A stretch of 64,000 nt of DNA from NCBI GenBank assembly GCA_029891385.1, contig CM057230.1, forward strand, positions 19,171,372-19,235,371. The letters run 5' to 3'. Source of the stretch: Erythroxylum novogranatense (taxonomy: Eukaryota; Streptophyta; Magnoliopsida; Malpighiales; Erythroxylaceae). This document shows positions 34,644 to 46,485 of the stretch, in pieces. A program made the position numbers and the translations under genes. How positions within the stretch are numbered: position 1 is the first letter of the stretch; each line of letters starts with the position of its first letter. The notes beneath the pieces are model-generated. The model did not search any database and was not told the origin of the DNA. It saw nothing but the letters and a program-made list of their open reading frames with translations.

Positions 34644-36126
34644 CTATATACTTGATTGATAATAATATCTTTGAGCGATTGGAGTACTCACCATCAGTGA
34701 AGTATCCAAAGGGCTCAAATTTCTATCACACACTGGTCTACTCGAAGAAACAAACGAATGAGTAGAACCCGGATCAATCAAAGCAATCACATCATCATAA
34801 AAGAGTCTAACCATACAAGTGACAACATTTGGAGCGGTCTCTGTATCCTCCTGAGTCATCGCAAACACCCTAGCTGGTGCCTGCCCCCTCGGTCTCCCTG
34901 GAAGACTCACCCTCTTGACTGCATCAGAACTGCCCACTTCTGTAGAAGTCTTATGGCCCAGATCTTAGATCTCTTGGGAGCTTGCATCTGACTTCTCTCT
35001 TGTCTCGGAGGCTGAGGGCACTCTCTAGCAATTTGCCCCTTCTCCCCACAGTTAAAGCAAGCTCCTGTCAATCTGTAGCACTCTCCTCTATGGGGTCTCC
35101 CGCAGTGCTCACACTTCGGAATAAATGACCTATCCCCATCTCCCCTTCTATTGTCGCCCACCGTGGAGGCTTGGTGAGAAACAATAGAAGTCTTCAGAGG
35201 TCGAGATCGGCTTGCACCACTGCTGCTCTCCTCAGACTGCACAGGGAAGGTTCTGGCACTCCTTTCAGGCATAGAAGTACGACCTCCCCTTTTGAACTGC
35301 TCTCTCCCCTTTCTTTTTCTGTTCACTGAACTCTTGATATTCTCAATATTCTCAACCCTCAAAGCTGCCTCAACCAGCTGTTGAAGATCACAAAAATTCT
35401 GCACTATCACTTTCTCTCTGATGGCCAAGTGCAGACCCGACTCAAACCGGCGACATCTAGCAGCCTCACTTAGCATCAGATCTGAAGCATACCTCGCCAA
35501 CTGAGTGAACTGACGCTCGTACTCACTAATCGTCATCTCCCTCTGGTGAGACAGAGAAATTCCCTCTGCTTCTGCTGAATGTATACCTCAGACAGATATT
35601 TCTTCCTGTAAGTAGCAAGAAAGTCCTGCCATGCCAACCCTACTGGTCTCATCTGACTCCCTGGCACAGTCTCCCACCAATGTAGAGCATCCCCCTGAAG
35701 CAGACTTGCAGCATACACAACTCTCTCATCATCCTCACACTCCATCTGATCCAACACTTTCTCTGTCTTTCTCAGCCAGGTCTCAGCTTCCTCAGGATCA
35801 GTGGTCCCATAGAAGTCCACTGCTCCATACTTCCTCAATTTATCGAACCGTCTCCCTTCTTATTTGAGTGAAAGCGAAGGTTGTGGCATCGACCCATGCT
35901 TTGAACAAATGCAGGTGAATGCTTGAATAGCCTTGGATCCAATGGAGGCACTTGCTCTGCATCCTTTGGCGACTCTCGAGTCTGAAGGAATGGGCTCACT
36001 ACCTAACCCTATAGAAGCCTCAGCATTTCCTGGGGCTACCGACTCATCAGTCCTCTCCTCTCTAGTCGGAAAGTCAGGTGCAATAAATCCTTGCAAAGCT
36101 CCTCGTATCTTTCTATGAGGTGGCAT
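34644..36126 (-). pseudogene. gag and protease of Tekay-like element B
   Basis: Gag starts at ATG 36126 (MPPHRKIRGALQ). The capsid region is in two overlapping frames (35838-35533 and 35536-34907), including ETWLRKTEKVLDQME and WQDFLATYRKKYLSEVY. Two zinc-knuckle-like motifs are CEHCGRPHRGEC and CFNCGEKGQIAREC. The protease signature LIDPGSTHSFVSS is in 34644-34937. The frameshift near 35535 separates two halves of one gag. Confidence 0.85.
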
Positions 36127-36352
36127 CGTACTCCTTCAAATATAAACATTAAGGATTAGCTACATGTCAATCGTAATGCCTACATGTATACATGAGATGC
36201 ATGTCACTTAGTGCAATCAAAACAATGCAGCAAGTAATCATAAACTAACAATTCTTCCTATTATGCATTCTAAGCCGAGGACACTAAACCTAAGTGCTCG
36301 ATACTAAACATGTTGGGCGGGTCCCAGATCCCTAATCCAGGTGGCCCCTCGG

Positions 36353-38569
36353 TGATGGGGTTTATGAGTTCACGGGTCTCAAGTAGTACTGATATAATAT
36401 CGTCCCACGAGAGTAATTGTGTAAGTACTAGGCTTGGATCACTCGATTAATTGGACTAATCACTCGTGTAGGATTGGGAAATTAAATTAAGAGAAAATTT
36501 AACTATCAAAATAAATAAATAGACAAAACCGATGGCGATTGTGTAAAAATGGGAAATAAAATAAGAAAATTAACTAGCAAAATAATAAAATTAAAGCTAA
36601 AGAAAATTTGCTAATATTTCAAGGTGTTAATTGAATGGAATGTGGTAAGCTTGAGGATGGTTCCACTTTTAGCGCTTTATGGACTTTACCGGATCAATTT
36701 ATGAGGTGAATTTTGGTTGATAGAAGGTTGAGCCTAGAGTTTCTTAGATCATTTTCAAGGTATCAAAGGCGTACACTTAATAATCCTAGTATACTATCGT
36801 AGCCTAGCAATCAAGCATAACCCATTATGTTCTTTGCTGCTTTGGTTTTCTCTCATAAATTGATCTATGTCTAAATATGAAATTTATAAGTTCCCTGTTT
36901 GGAGTTCCGTTATTAATTTTCACTTATCGGTTCTTCAATTAACAACTAACGTCAAGTAATGGTTGGCCAAACTCAATACCAGCAAAATCAATTTCAAAAC
37001 AGAGAAATCAAGACCAAAAATCTATACAAATAAATCAACCCAGATTTAATCCATAAAATTAACTAAAAGCTTCAGCCCAACCTTGAAGCTTCGGGGAAAC
37101 TACTCAGTCATGATAGGATGAAGACCATAGAAATTATGCTCATCAAACAACATTAAGAGAAATTAAATAAAAGAACAAAAATCGAATGAGTTTCGGGTCT
37201 CTCTCTAATGTTGCGTCACTGTGCTCTTGTCGTTTTTCTACAAGTGGTGCACCCTTGATGTCCACGCACCTTCAGTCCACGCTATTGCCTTCACACTCCA
37301 GTCCACGCTATTTCCGTCTAGACCACCCACACACACCTCAGGAGCTCACGTTATTTTTTCCCCTTTGTTCACGCCCTTCAGCAGCCCTCACTCACATTTT
37401 TATTTTTCTGTCCTCCAGACTTCATGCACTTACTGTTTAGCTCACACACAAACACAGTTAACGCTACTCCTTCATGAAACGCACAGCTCTCTACTTTCTC
37501 TACTTCAAGCCTTTTTTATTTTTCTTGGTTCCTCTCTCCACGCTAACACATCCTCTAGTTCCTCTATTCTCTTCACAACACAGACCACACTCCTCTCCTC
37601 GATGCGCCTCTCTCTATTCACTTGCTCCCTTATTCACGCACCTTACTCTCTTATTTATTTATTTTTTCGTTCAGCTCATTCCATTCACGCTCCTTTCTTT
37701 CTTTCAGGCCAGCTCAGCTCTCTTTCTTGTCTTGTTCTCCAGCTCACTCTCCTCTAGTTCCTCTCTCCATGCTAACTCCTTGACCCCTTTGCACACACAC
37801 CACTCTTCATATAACGCCAAAGACCTACCATGTGTCGGTCTTTTATTTTTCTCTTGGCGGTGCGTGAAGGCGGGTATTCTTGCATGGGTGTCTTGGCTTT
37901 CAGCTATCCTCCATCTGTTCATGTCTTTGGCATGGTCTCCTTTGTTTTCAGCAGCTTTGCTCACGATCTTCATTGATGTCCACCATGCTTTGGTGGGTCT
38001 CTCCTCCAGCATTTGCTTGGCTACCACTCCATGCTACCCCTTCCTCTTTATTCTTTCCAGCTGATGTTTTGTTCTTGTGTGGGTCTCCTTCAAGTTGTCT
38101 TGATGGTTTGTTGTCCTCCTCCTTTTGCTCAACTTACGTTTTCCTTTGTTTTTACCTTGGAGAGCTGTAAACAAATCGAGTTGGTGAGTGCTCCTTGCTT
38201 TTCCTCTCTTGTATGATGGTGGGTCTCCCGTGTGTCGACCTCGTGGTCCCTTTTGGTTGTCTTTGTTGGTTTCTTTTTTTCTTTTGGTGCCTTTGATTTG
38301 CTCTCCCATCTCTTGCTTTATTTTCTTGTAGCTTTTATGTAAGTTCGCTCTTGCTCACCTCCTTGGTGTATGCATTTTTATGGTCACTCTCAAGCTAGCT
38401 GTTGGCTGTGTTCCCTCCTTCCTAATGTCTTTTTTTTCAATCAAAGTCATATAAGTGCATATTCAAAGGGAACTAAACAAATTAGTGGGTAAAATATGAA
38501 TAAAACCCAATAATTAATTCAGGGATTAAGGAAAAAATGCCACTCGTTTCAATGATAAAAATGCCTTCA
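36353..38569 (-). repeat. 3' LTR of the Athila-like element
   Basis: 2217 bp, alignable over its length with 59908-62152. A pyrimidine-rich plus strand from 37200 to 38300 creates overlapping open frames that are not considered genes. On minus the LTR begins TGAAGGC, preceded by a G-rich tract TTTGGGGGC, the likely polypurine tract. Confidence 0.9.
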
Positions 38570-40746
38570 ATAATTGCCCCCAAACTCAAACTTTTGTTTG
38601 TCCCTAAGCAAAATTAAGAAAACTGTTCAAAACAGATTAAGGAGCACTCAGCAATTGAAATTTTCAAAATTACTGTAACTAATTAAAATTTACCTTTAGC
38701 CACTTATCAAACCATACCCACCTTCATGGTGTAAGGATACCAATGCTCTCTCAAACACACACTCCTTGATTCAAGTCTAATTAGAAACCAACCAACTCAC
38801 AAGAGTAGAGAAAAACCAAATAAACTCAAAGGCAATTTACAACCTAAGAGACTCTAAAGATATTATCAAATTAACCAATCCCATAGGCAAAATTCTCCAT
38901 CCCATCTCCACTAATTTTTAGCACTCCTTCTCAAAGGATCAAAAGGTCTTATTAGGGTTGTAATGGGGTCATTGGGGTTTAAACTTAGCTAGACCAAAGA
39001 AAAGGAAAATAAAAGTTCAAATGAAATGGAAACAATTATTCAAGAAATAGGAAAATGTAAGGGACCTCTTTTTTTCTTTTTTTCTTTTTCCTTTTTTTTA
39101 AGAGCAAGTAAGACCGTGGAAACAAGTAAGAAATTTTTTTTTAATAGAATGACAAAACTCAACATGACAGTATGTTAACGAAAACGGTAACAATTACAAG
39201 ACTCAACTCAATTGCAATAAATTCCAAATTCTCAAATAATTGACTCTCCCCCAAACTCAGTTTCATGAGTACTCGCCAGAAATATTTTATACCTTTATCC
39301 CTTGAAGAAACTGAAAATACAAAATACCTGCAAAATCATCACTTGCTTGCTCTTTTTTTTTCTTTTTTTTTTCTTATTTTTTTTATAATTTTCTTCCTTT
39401 TTTCTATTCTTTTTTTTCATTTTTTAATCATTTTTTTCAACCCCCCACATAACCTACTCCTAAATAATCATTTCCACATGAAAGGTAGGGAATGTTTGGC
39501 TTATAGCTTGGTTAAATGAAGGTGCCAAAGAAATAAGATTTTTACTTAGGCTCAACTTGGCTCCAAAGGGAATGTAAGGTTATTTTAAGCCAAAAGTAGG
39601 AATGTGGTTAATAATTCAAAAAAAATGCCTTAATCAATTCCTTATCAAATTTGTGCTCATATTTCGCCTCGATAGGCCTAGAGAATTTGTTCTAGGATTG
39701 GCGAGATCTCACTAGGTTCTAACTTGCCTAAAAATTTAATGGATAATCAAAACTCAAATAAAATGGATGGAAAGACTCAAATCAAAGAATATGAGTGATT
39801 AAACAATTAGAAACCGAGCACTAATCCGGAACAATCTATCCACAAACCTTCTAAAGGTAAACCCAATTAGGTCCCAAGCAATTCTCAATTTTCCAAAAGT
39901 GAGGCCAAAATCAAAACCTTTAAAGATCAAATTTTCTTAATGAGGTTTGACTATGCAAGAAAAATAACTAAAAAAAATGAAAAGTAATGGCAAATTTTTT
40001 TTGTATTTTTGTAATTTTATTATTTTTTATTTTTTTTTGTGAAAAATTTTGAAAAATTGATGAATTTTTTTTAAATTTTTTTCGATTTTTTGTTGTTGAA
40101 AATTGATCGCCACCCCCAACTCGAGATAGGACATTGTCCTCAATGTCAAAATGTGCAGTACAATTTGAAGTAGGTAAGCAAGCATGGATATGCATAGTTA
40201 AGGACAAAAAGAATGTTGGCAATGATGCATGCGAAATAAGAAATTGTTGCAGATCATACTCAAACACAAACAGCCGCAAAATTCAACAATATGCTAAGAC
40301 ATGAGTAAGAGGCACAAAGAACGTCCCTGTAATGAGTTGGATCATTTTCTTCAAAAGTGTAATACTCCCCATCAAAAGTAAACATGAAGGTCCAATTTCT
40401 GCAAATAACACAAAGAGGGCGTGAATTTAAGGCAGAAAAAACATAAAATAAAAATAAAAATAAAACAAAACAACGAAGTGTGAAACTTGGGTTGCCTCCC
40501 AAGAAGCGCTAATTTAAAGTCCATAGCTTGACTTGGCCAATTTGTCGCTCAAGGGTCGGGGTTAGAGAGGGATTTAGTGATCCCTGTTTCTATTGGAAAT
40601 CCGGCGAGATAAGGCTTTAACCTCGCCCATTAACCTTAAATACTCAGTTTGGGATCCTCAATTTCTACCGCACCGTGAGTATAAACCTTAACAATCTTAA
40701 ACGGTCTCGACCACCTCGACTTCAACTTCCCGGGAAATAGCTTAAG
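38570..40746 (-). other. Non-coding interval between Athila pol and 3' LTR, with poly-T tracts
   Basis: 2.2 kb without recognisable coding sequence. On plus, homopyrimidine tracts rich in T stand out at about 39068-39100, 39350-39435 and 39995-40095. Athila elements often carry an env-like frame in this position; I see none here, only short open frames. Confidence 0.5.
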
Positions 40747-43368
40747 TCATGAATTAAACAGCAAGACCAAATCTCCTTCCTTGAACTCCCTTTGGATAAT
40801 GTGTTGATCATGCCATCTCTTCGTTCTTTCCTTGTAGATTCGGGCATTCTCATAAGCATCCAAGCGAAGCTCCTCTAACTCATTCAACTGAAGCAAACGC
40901 TTTTCTCCAGCTGCCTTGAAGTCCAAATTAAGCTTCTGAATAGCCCAGTATGCTTTATGTTCTAACTTCGACGGGAAGGTGGCATGATTTCCCATACACT
41001 AGTAGGAATGGAGTAGTCCCAATTGGAGTCTTATACGCTGTTCTATAGGCCCAGAGCATCATCTAACTTCAAAGACCAATCTTTTCTTGAAGTGTTAACT
41101 GTTTTCTCCAAGATGCTCTTAATCTCCCTATTTGAAATTTCCGCTTGCCCATTAGACTGAGGGTGGTAGGCCAATGCTAACTTGTGGTACACCCCATATT
41201 TCTTCAAAAGGTTGGCGAATGAGCTGTTGACAAAATGACTCCCCTATCAGCGATAATTGCCGAGGAGTGCCAAACCTGGTGAAAATATTTTTCTTGAGAA
41301 ACTTAATGACCACTTTGGCATCACAAGTTGGTGCAGCGATCGCTTCCACCCATTTGGAGACATAGTCAACCCCTACAAGGATATATTTGTTGCCAAGGGA
41401 AGATGGTAGTGGCCCCATGAAATCTATCCCCAAACATCAAAAGTTCAACCTCAAAATTCCTTTAAGGGCATCTCATGTTTTCGAGAAATATTTCCAGCTC
41501 TCTGGCATTTGTCACATGCTTGCAAAAAATTTCTTGCATCCTTGAAAAGTGTAGGCCAATGGAATCCAGCTTGGAGAACTTTCGCTGCCGTCTTTTCAGA
41601 ACTAAAATGGCCTCCATAGGGGGATGCATGACAGTGATTGAGGACGGCTCCTACTTCTTCACTTGGTAAACATCTTCGAATCACCCCATCACCACAACGC
41701 TTAAAAAGGAAGGGCTCCTCCCATATATAATGCTTGAGCTCCGAAAAGAACTTCTTTTTTTGCTGGAAAGTAAATTCAGGTGGCAAGACTCCTGAAACAA
41801 GAAAATTCACATAGTCAGCATACCATGGAACTTGTAATGTTGCTGTAGCAATTTTATGTAATGAATAACATAATTCTGGTAAATCTGCACAGCAGAACAA
41901 ATGCTCATCATTGAAGGAGTTATTAATCGGTGGTTCTTCTTGAAGGGGTTCCTTCTGATCCGTAGTGAGCCTCGAGAGGTGATCTGCGACCCAATTCTCA
42001 GCTCCCTTTTTGTCACGAATTTCAAGGTCAAACTCTTGAAGGAGAAGGACCCATCTTATAAGCCTTGGTTTAGCCTCCTTTTTTGCAAGTAGGTAGCGAA
42101 TGGCTGCATGGTCCGAGTAGACTATCACTTTTGAGCCCACGATATATGACCTGAATTTGTCCACTGCAAATACTACAGCTAGCAACTCCTTTTTAGTCGT
42201 GGCATAATTGACTTGAGCATCATCCAACGTCTTGCTCGCATAATAGATCACATGGGCCACCTTGTTCCTTCTTTGGTGTCAAACAGCTCCCACAGCATAA
42301 TCCGAAGCATCACACATGATTTCAAAGGGTAGGGACCAATCCGGGGGTTGAAGAATAGGTGGCGAGGTCAAGGCTTGCTTAATCCTGCAAAATGCATCAA
42401 CACAAGATTGGTCGAAATTGAATGGCACATCATTACTCAACAAATTGGTCAAAGGCTTTGCTATATGAGAAAAATCTTTAATGAAACACCTGTAAAAGCC
42501 TGCATGTCCCAAGAAACTTCTGATCTCCTTGACTGAAGTCGGTGGAGGCAGATTCGCTATCACTTCAGTTTTAGCCTTATCCACTTCTATTCCACTATTG
42601 GAGATTAAGTGGCCTAGGACTATCCCTTCTTGTACCATGAAATGGCACTTCTCCCAATTCAGCACTAGATCAACCTCTTTGCACCTGCTTAAAACCTTGG
42701 CAAGATTAGATAAACAAGAGTCAAACATCAATCCATAAACAGAAAGGTCATCTATGAAGACTTCCATAAATTTCTCAATAAAATCTGATAAGATTGCTGT
42801 CATGCATCGTTGAAACGTAGCTGGTGCATTACACAACCCTAACGGCATTCTTCGATAAGCGAAGGCACCATAGGGGCATGTGAAAGTAGTTCGCTCCTGG
42901 TCATTAGGGTGAATGGGAATTTGAAAGAAACTAGAGAAACCATCCAAATAGCAAAATAATCATGTTTAACAAGTCTTTCCAAAATTTAGTCAATAAATGG
43001 CAAGGAAATGGTCTTTCTGGTGGCCTTGTTCAATTTTCTCGTAATCAATACACATTCACCATCCCAGATGCGTCCTAGTTGGTATTAATTCGTTACCTTT
43101 TTGCACTGTTGTTAGACCACCCTTCTTGGGCACCAATAGGCAGGGCTTACCTAATTCTTGATGAAATGGGGTATATAATACCCATGACTAACAACTTTAA
43201 GACCTCTTGCTTGACCACGTCCTTCATGTTTGGATTCAACTTTCTTTGATGTTCAATTACGGGTTTTGCATCATCCTCTAGATGAATTCTATGTATGCAG
43301 AAAGATGGGCTGATTCCCTTCAGATCTGAAATTTGGTACCCAATTGCTTGCTTGTATTCTCTAAGCAC
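40747..43368 (-). pseudogene. pol (RT, RNase H, integrase) of the Athila-like element
   Basis: From right to left: RT start with ISPSFCIHRIHLEDDAKPVI (43147-43368), then RT FQIPIHPNDQERTTFTCPYG, RRMPLGLCNAPATFQRCM and catalytic VFIDDLSVYG (42279-42947). RNase H ([38 protein letters not shown]) and the integrase zinc finger ([16 protein letters not shown] ... CDKCQRAG) are at 41451-42260. The integrase core ([20 protein letters not shown]) is at 41152-41433, and the integrase C-terminal region (LRLDAYENARIYKERTKRWH) at 40747-40995. Four or more frameshifts separate these pieces, so the polyprotein is inactive as sequenced. Confidence 0.9.
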
Positions 43369-43845
43369 TCTTAAAGTTTATCAACCTGCACAGGGCTTAG
43401 AAGAGCATTAACAATGACTGGATAGGTCGAATTAGGGCCCAAAAATTCATACCTGAGGTTGGGGGGCAACGATTTCAATTCCACATTCGGAGGTTCTTCT
43501 TTGTTCGAATCAGGTGATAGTTTTAGGTCCTGCGCAAGTTGTGTAGATCTTTGCACAGGCTGTGCATCGAGCATCTGCGCAAATCCAAAAACTTCTGATT
43601 CCTTCTCTGTAAATTCTGTAGTACCCCCTGTTGTTACAGCCTTCACTAAGCAGTGTTCCAACGAATCCTTTGGATGAGATTTTCTGAATTAAGCACCAAC
43701 CAGCGTGTCAATAAGGTCCACCCTTAAACAAGAATCCTTTTCATCCATAACCTTCATTGCCTTTCCCAAATTAAACTCAATTTCTTCTTCGCCCACTCTC
43801 AGAGTCATTTTTCCATTCTTAACATCGATGATTGCTCCATTGTCG

Positions 43846-44304
43846 CTAAAATGGTCTCCCAAGTATAATAGGTATGTTTGTGTCCTCCTCCATTTCTAGC
43901 ACAACGAAGTCTACCGGGATAAAAAGACTTCCAACCTTGAGGGGCACATTTTCTAATATCCCAATGGGAAATTTTATGTACTTGTCAGCTAGCTGCAAAG
44001 ATATGGTAGTTGGTTTAAGCTCTCCGATGTCCAATTTCTGACATATAGATAATGGCAATAAGCTCACACTTGCCCCCAAATCACATAATGCTTTCCCAAT
44101 TGTTGTGGTTCCGATTTGGCAAGGTATGGAGAAACTTCCCGGATCTTGAAGCTTGGGAGGGAGTTTGTTCTGAAGAATGGCACTTGATTCCTCTGTAAGA
44201 GCCACAGTCACATATTCCTCTAGCCTTCTTTTATTGGACAAGATTTCCTTTAAGAACTTGGCATAAGTAGGCATTTGGGTAAGGGCTTCCGTAAAGGGGA
44301 TGTT
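43846..44304 (-). pseudogene. Protease region of the Athila-like element
   Basis: Directly left of the nested array the host frame resumes with IPFTEALTQMPTYAKFLKEI and continues to the Athila-type protease (ALCDLGASVSLLPLSICQKL ... IPIILGRPF). The DLGAS motif stands in for the usual D(S/T)GA active site, as is common in this lineage. Continuity with gag-side sequence at 57912-57960 supports an insertion into one frame. Confidence 0.88.
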
Positions 44305-46485
44305 TGTAACACCCCACTCCCACACAATGCCTCTCAAAACAGTGCAACCTTTGCCAAAACAGGGCAATAGTTTATAAAATCCGTAACTTTCTAGTTCCTT
44401 TGTCAAAAAATTACACAATAATTATGCTCAGAAATATCCCAATCTTATCAACAACTTTCATGAACAACCCAAACTCAAATTCAATTGCTAACTAGGTCAA
44501 ACAATTCACTAAAGCATCTGCCCTCTGAAATTTCCCAATCTGAGCAGTAAATTCCCAACCAGTATATCTCCTAGAACAAATGTCAAACAGCTCACTACCT
44601 TATATCCCTGAAAGATAAGATCCCAAACTTCAATTTTCATGAAGAACCCAAATTCCAATTCAACCTTTAACAATTTCAAAACTGTTATGCAAGTTTCTGC
44701 CATGATTAGCAATCCATGACCTAGCTTAGGTTCAGTTTTTGCAAATTCATAACTCCCACGTATGATCTCCAAAAATTACATGCCATATACCATTTTCAAG
44801 ATAAATGTGTCCTCTACAACTCTCTAGTAGATCACTCAAGCCAATTAAATTCAAAAAAATTATTAAAATTTCTACTAATCAGAATGTGCATCAAATCTGC
44901 CATTTCAACTAGGTTTCATTCAATGCATGAAAACAGTCAATAGTCATCAGTCCATAACTCCTACTATACATATCGAAAAATTGCAAAATCAGTGGCATTA
45001 GAAGGATAACTTAATAGGCTTCAACTTTCATTTAGTCCAGTTGTTCTAAGTCCTTCTCAATTAATTTAGAAAAATTAGCAAAACTCTAGGTTATGGTTTC
45101 GGGTACTATTCATTCCAGTCAATAGCAGTAACTTTCCAAGCCAAATTGCAACCTCTTAAAGCCAAAATTGGACAACACCTATTTCACACAAAAATGTAGC
45201 CAACAAACCAAAGTTTCAGTGGGAACAAACCTTGCCTCAATTGCATAACCAAACAATGAGTTATGCTAAAATCAGTGTAATAGGTCAAAGTAAATTTTCC
45301 AGCACTTATGTCTAAACCATCTTCTATGGTTTCTATACCATTTCCACCCCATTTCTAAACCAGCAAACATCCTAAGTAATTAAGAATTAGACCAATACCT
45401 CTTCAATACCTTCACCTAAGCATTTTAACTAAAATTGGCAGCACTAACCTCTTACCTTTCCATGCAAAATTAATCATCAATATTCAATCCAAATCAAGCT
45501 AAAACACTTCAATCACACACTTTACATACTATTTCATTCATCTTTTCTCAATCAACCATCAATTAAACAAACCAATTACATGCCCACATATACCAACATA
45601 GTTCCCATACAATTAGGTTCATAAATATCACAAATAATACATTGAATTAACAAAACAACACATAAACACCAATCTTACCTAATCAAGCTTCCTCTTCTTC
45701 AATTCTTCCAACTTATCACAAATTCCTAATTTCTCCTTACCATACCGACATCTTCTTCTTCTCAAAGGATGAGGTTTAAGCTAGGTCTTTTGGTGAGTTA
45801 AATGAAGAAGAAGCAAAAGGGAAGGAGGAAAGATAAGCAAAAAATTCAAAACCATCAAGGAGAAGAAGAACATACGAAGATGGAGGAAACCATGGAGAAA
45901 AGTTGCTTTTGGCCACCCAAAATGCAAGCTGTCGTGGAAGTCAAGACCAAAAGGAGGAGTGGCTTGCTTTTAATTAAAGTGAAAGACTTAATACATGGTG
46001 GAACAAGTGACAAATGTCACTATTTCATAAAACCACTTAATTCTTTCCAAATTCAATTCTAATTTCTACCCCAAAATTCCAATGGGTCCAATTAAATAAA
46101 TTCTAAAATCATGTACCCAATATTTTAGTGCCATTGGACAGGCATTTTTAGTATCGAAAATCAACCGGTTCGCCACTTGGCGATTTTTCGATCAGGAAAT
46201 TTTCTCCGAAAATTCGAGAAAAATTCCTATAATTCCCGTAAAATGTAAAACACATAAAAATGCAGTTCAATAAATTTTTCAAATACAATTTCCACATTAT
46301 TCACAATAAAATTCCATTAGGCACGAAAATCGGGAATGTCATGTATGCATGTACAGTTATTTCATGTGCACAGATTTCACTGGTCACTAGTACCAGTATG
46401 CATGGACAATACGAATAAATCCCTATCAATCTCTTCCTATGCCAATTTACTATTTTACCCTTCCTGTCGGGGGTGGGATGTTACA
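44305..46485 (-). repeat. LTR copy 1 of the tandem array (outer, 3' on minus)
   Basis: 2181 bp, TG...CA ends with 13-nt imperfect inverted termini, preceded by ATGTT. Confidence 0.93.

Larger units (their letters stand above)
32384..36352 (-). mobile_element. Tekay/Del-like element B, truncated, opposite orientation
   Basis: On minus, gag begins at 36126, followed by protease, RT, RNase H and a truncated integrase that stops at 32384, where element A begins. The 5' LTR end is at 36311-36352 (reads ...CCCGCCCAACA on minus). The primer-binding region TAGTATCGAGC resembles TGGTATCAGAGC lacking one base. Zinc-knuckle and pol sequences closely resemble element A. The rest of this LTR resumes at 62153-62651, beyond the Athila-like insertion. 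The 3' part would lie left of element A, in or beyond the gap. Confidence 0.85.

Noticed and set aside
36311..36352. Short TGTTGGGC...CTCGG stretch considered as an independent solo LTR
   Set aside because: It is only 42 bp, directly follows the degenerate primer-binding site of element B, and matches the end of the related LTR of element A; it is the LTR end split by the Athila-like insertion.
37186..38309. Overlapping open frames of 80-196 codons in the Athila LTR, also present at 60746-61793 (up to 218 codons)
   Set aside because: They are Ser/Leu/Pro/Thr-rich products of a pyrimidine-rich LTR strand, antisense to the element. Frames differ between the two LTR copies, so conservation of the DNA explains them.
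45802..46062. 86-codon frame in LTR copy 1 of the tandem array (98 codons in copy 3 at 57190-57486)
   Set aside because: Length and start differ between copies because of indels, no family match, and it lies wholly inside an LTR on the antisense strand.
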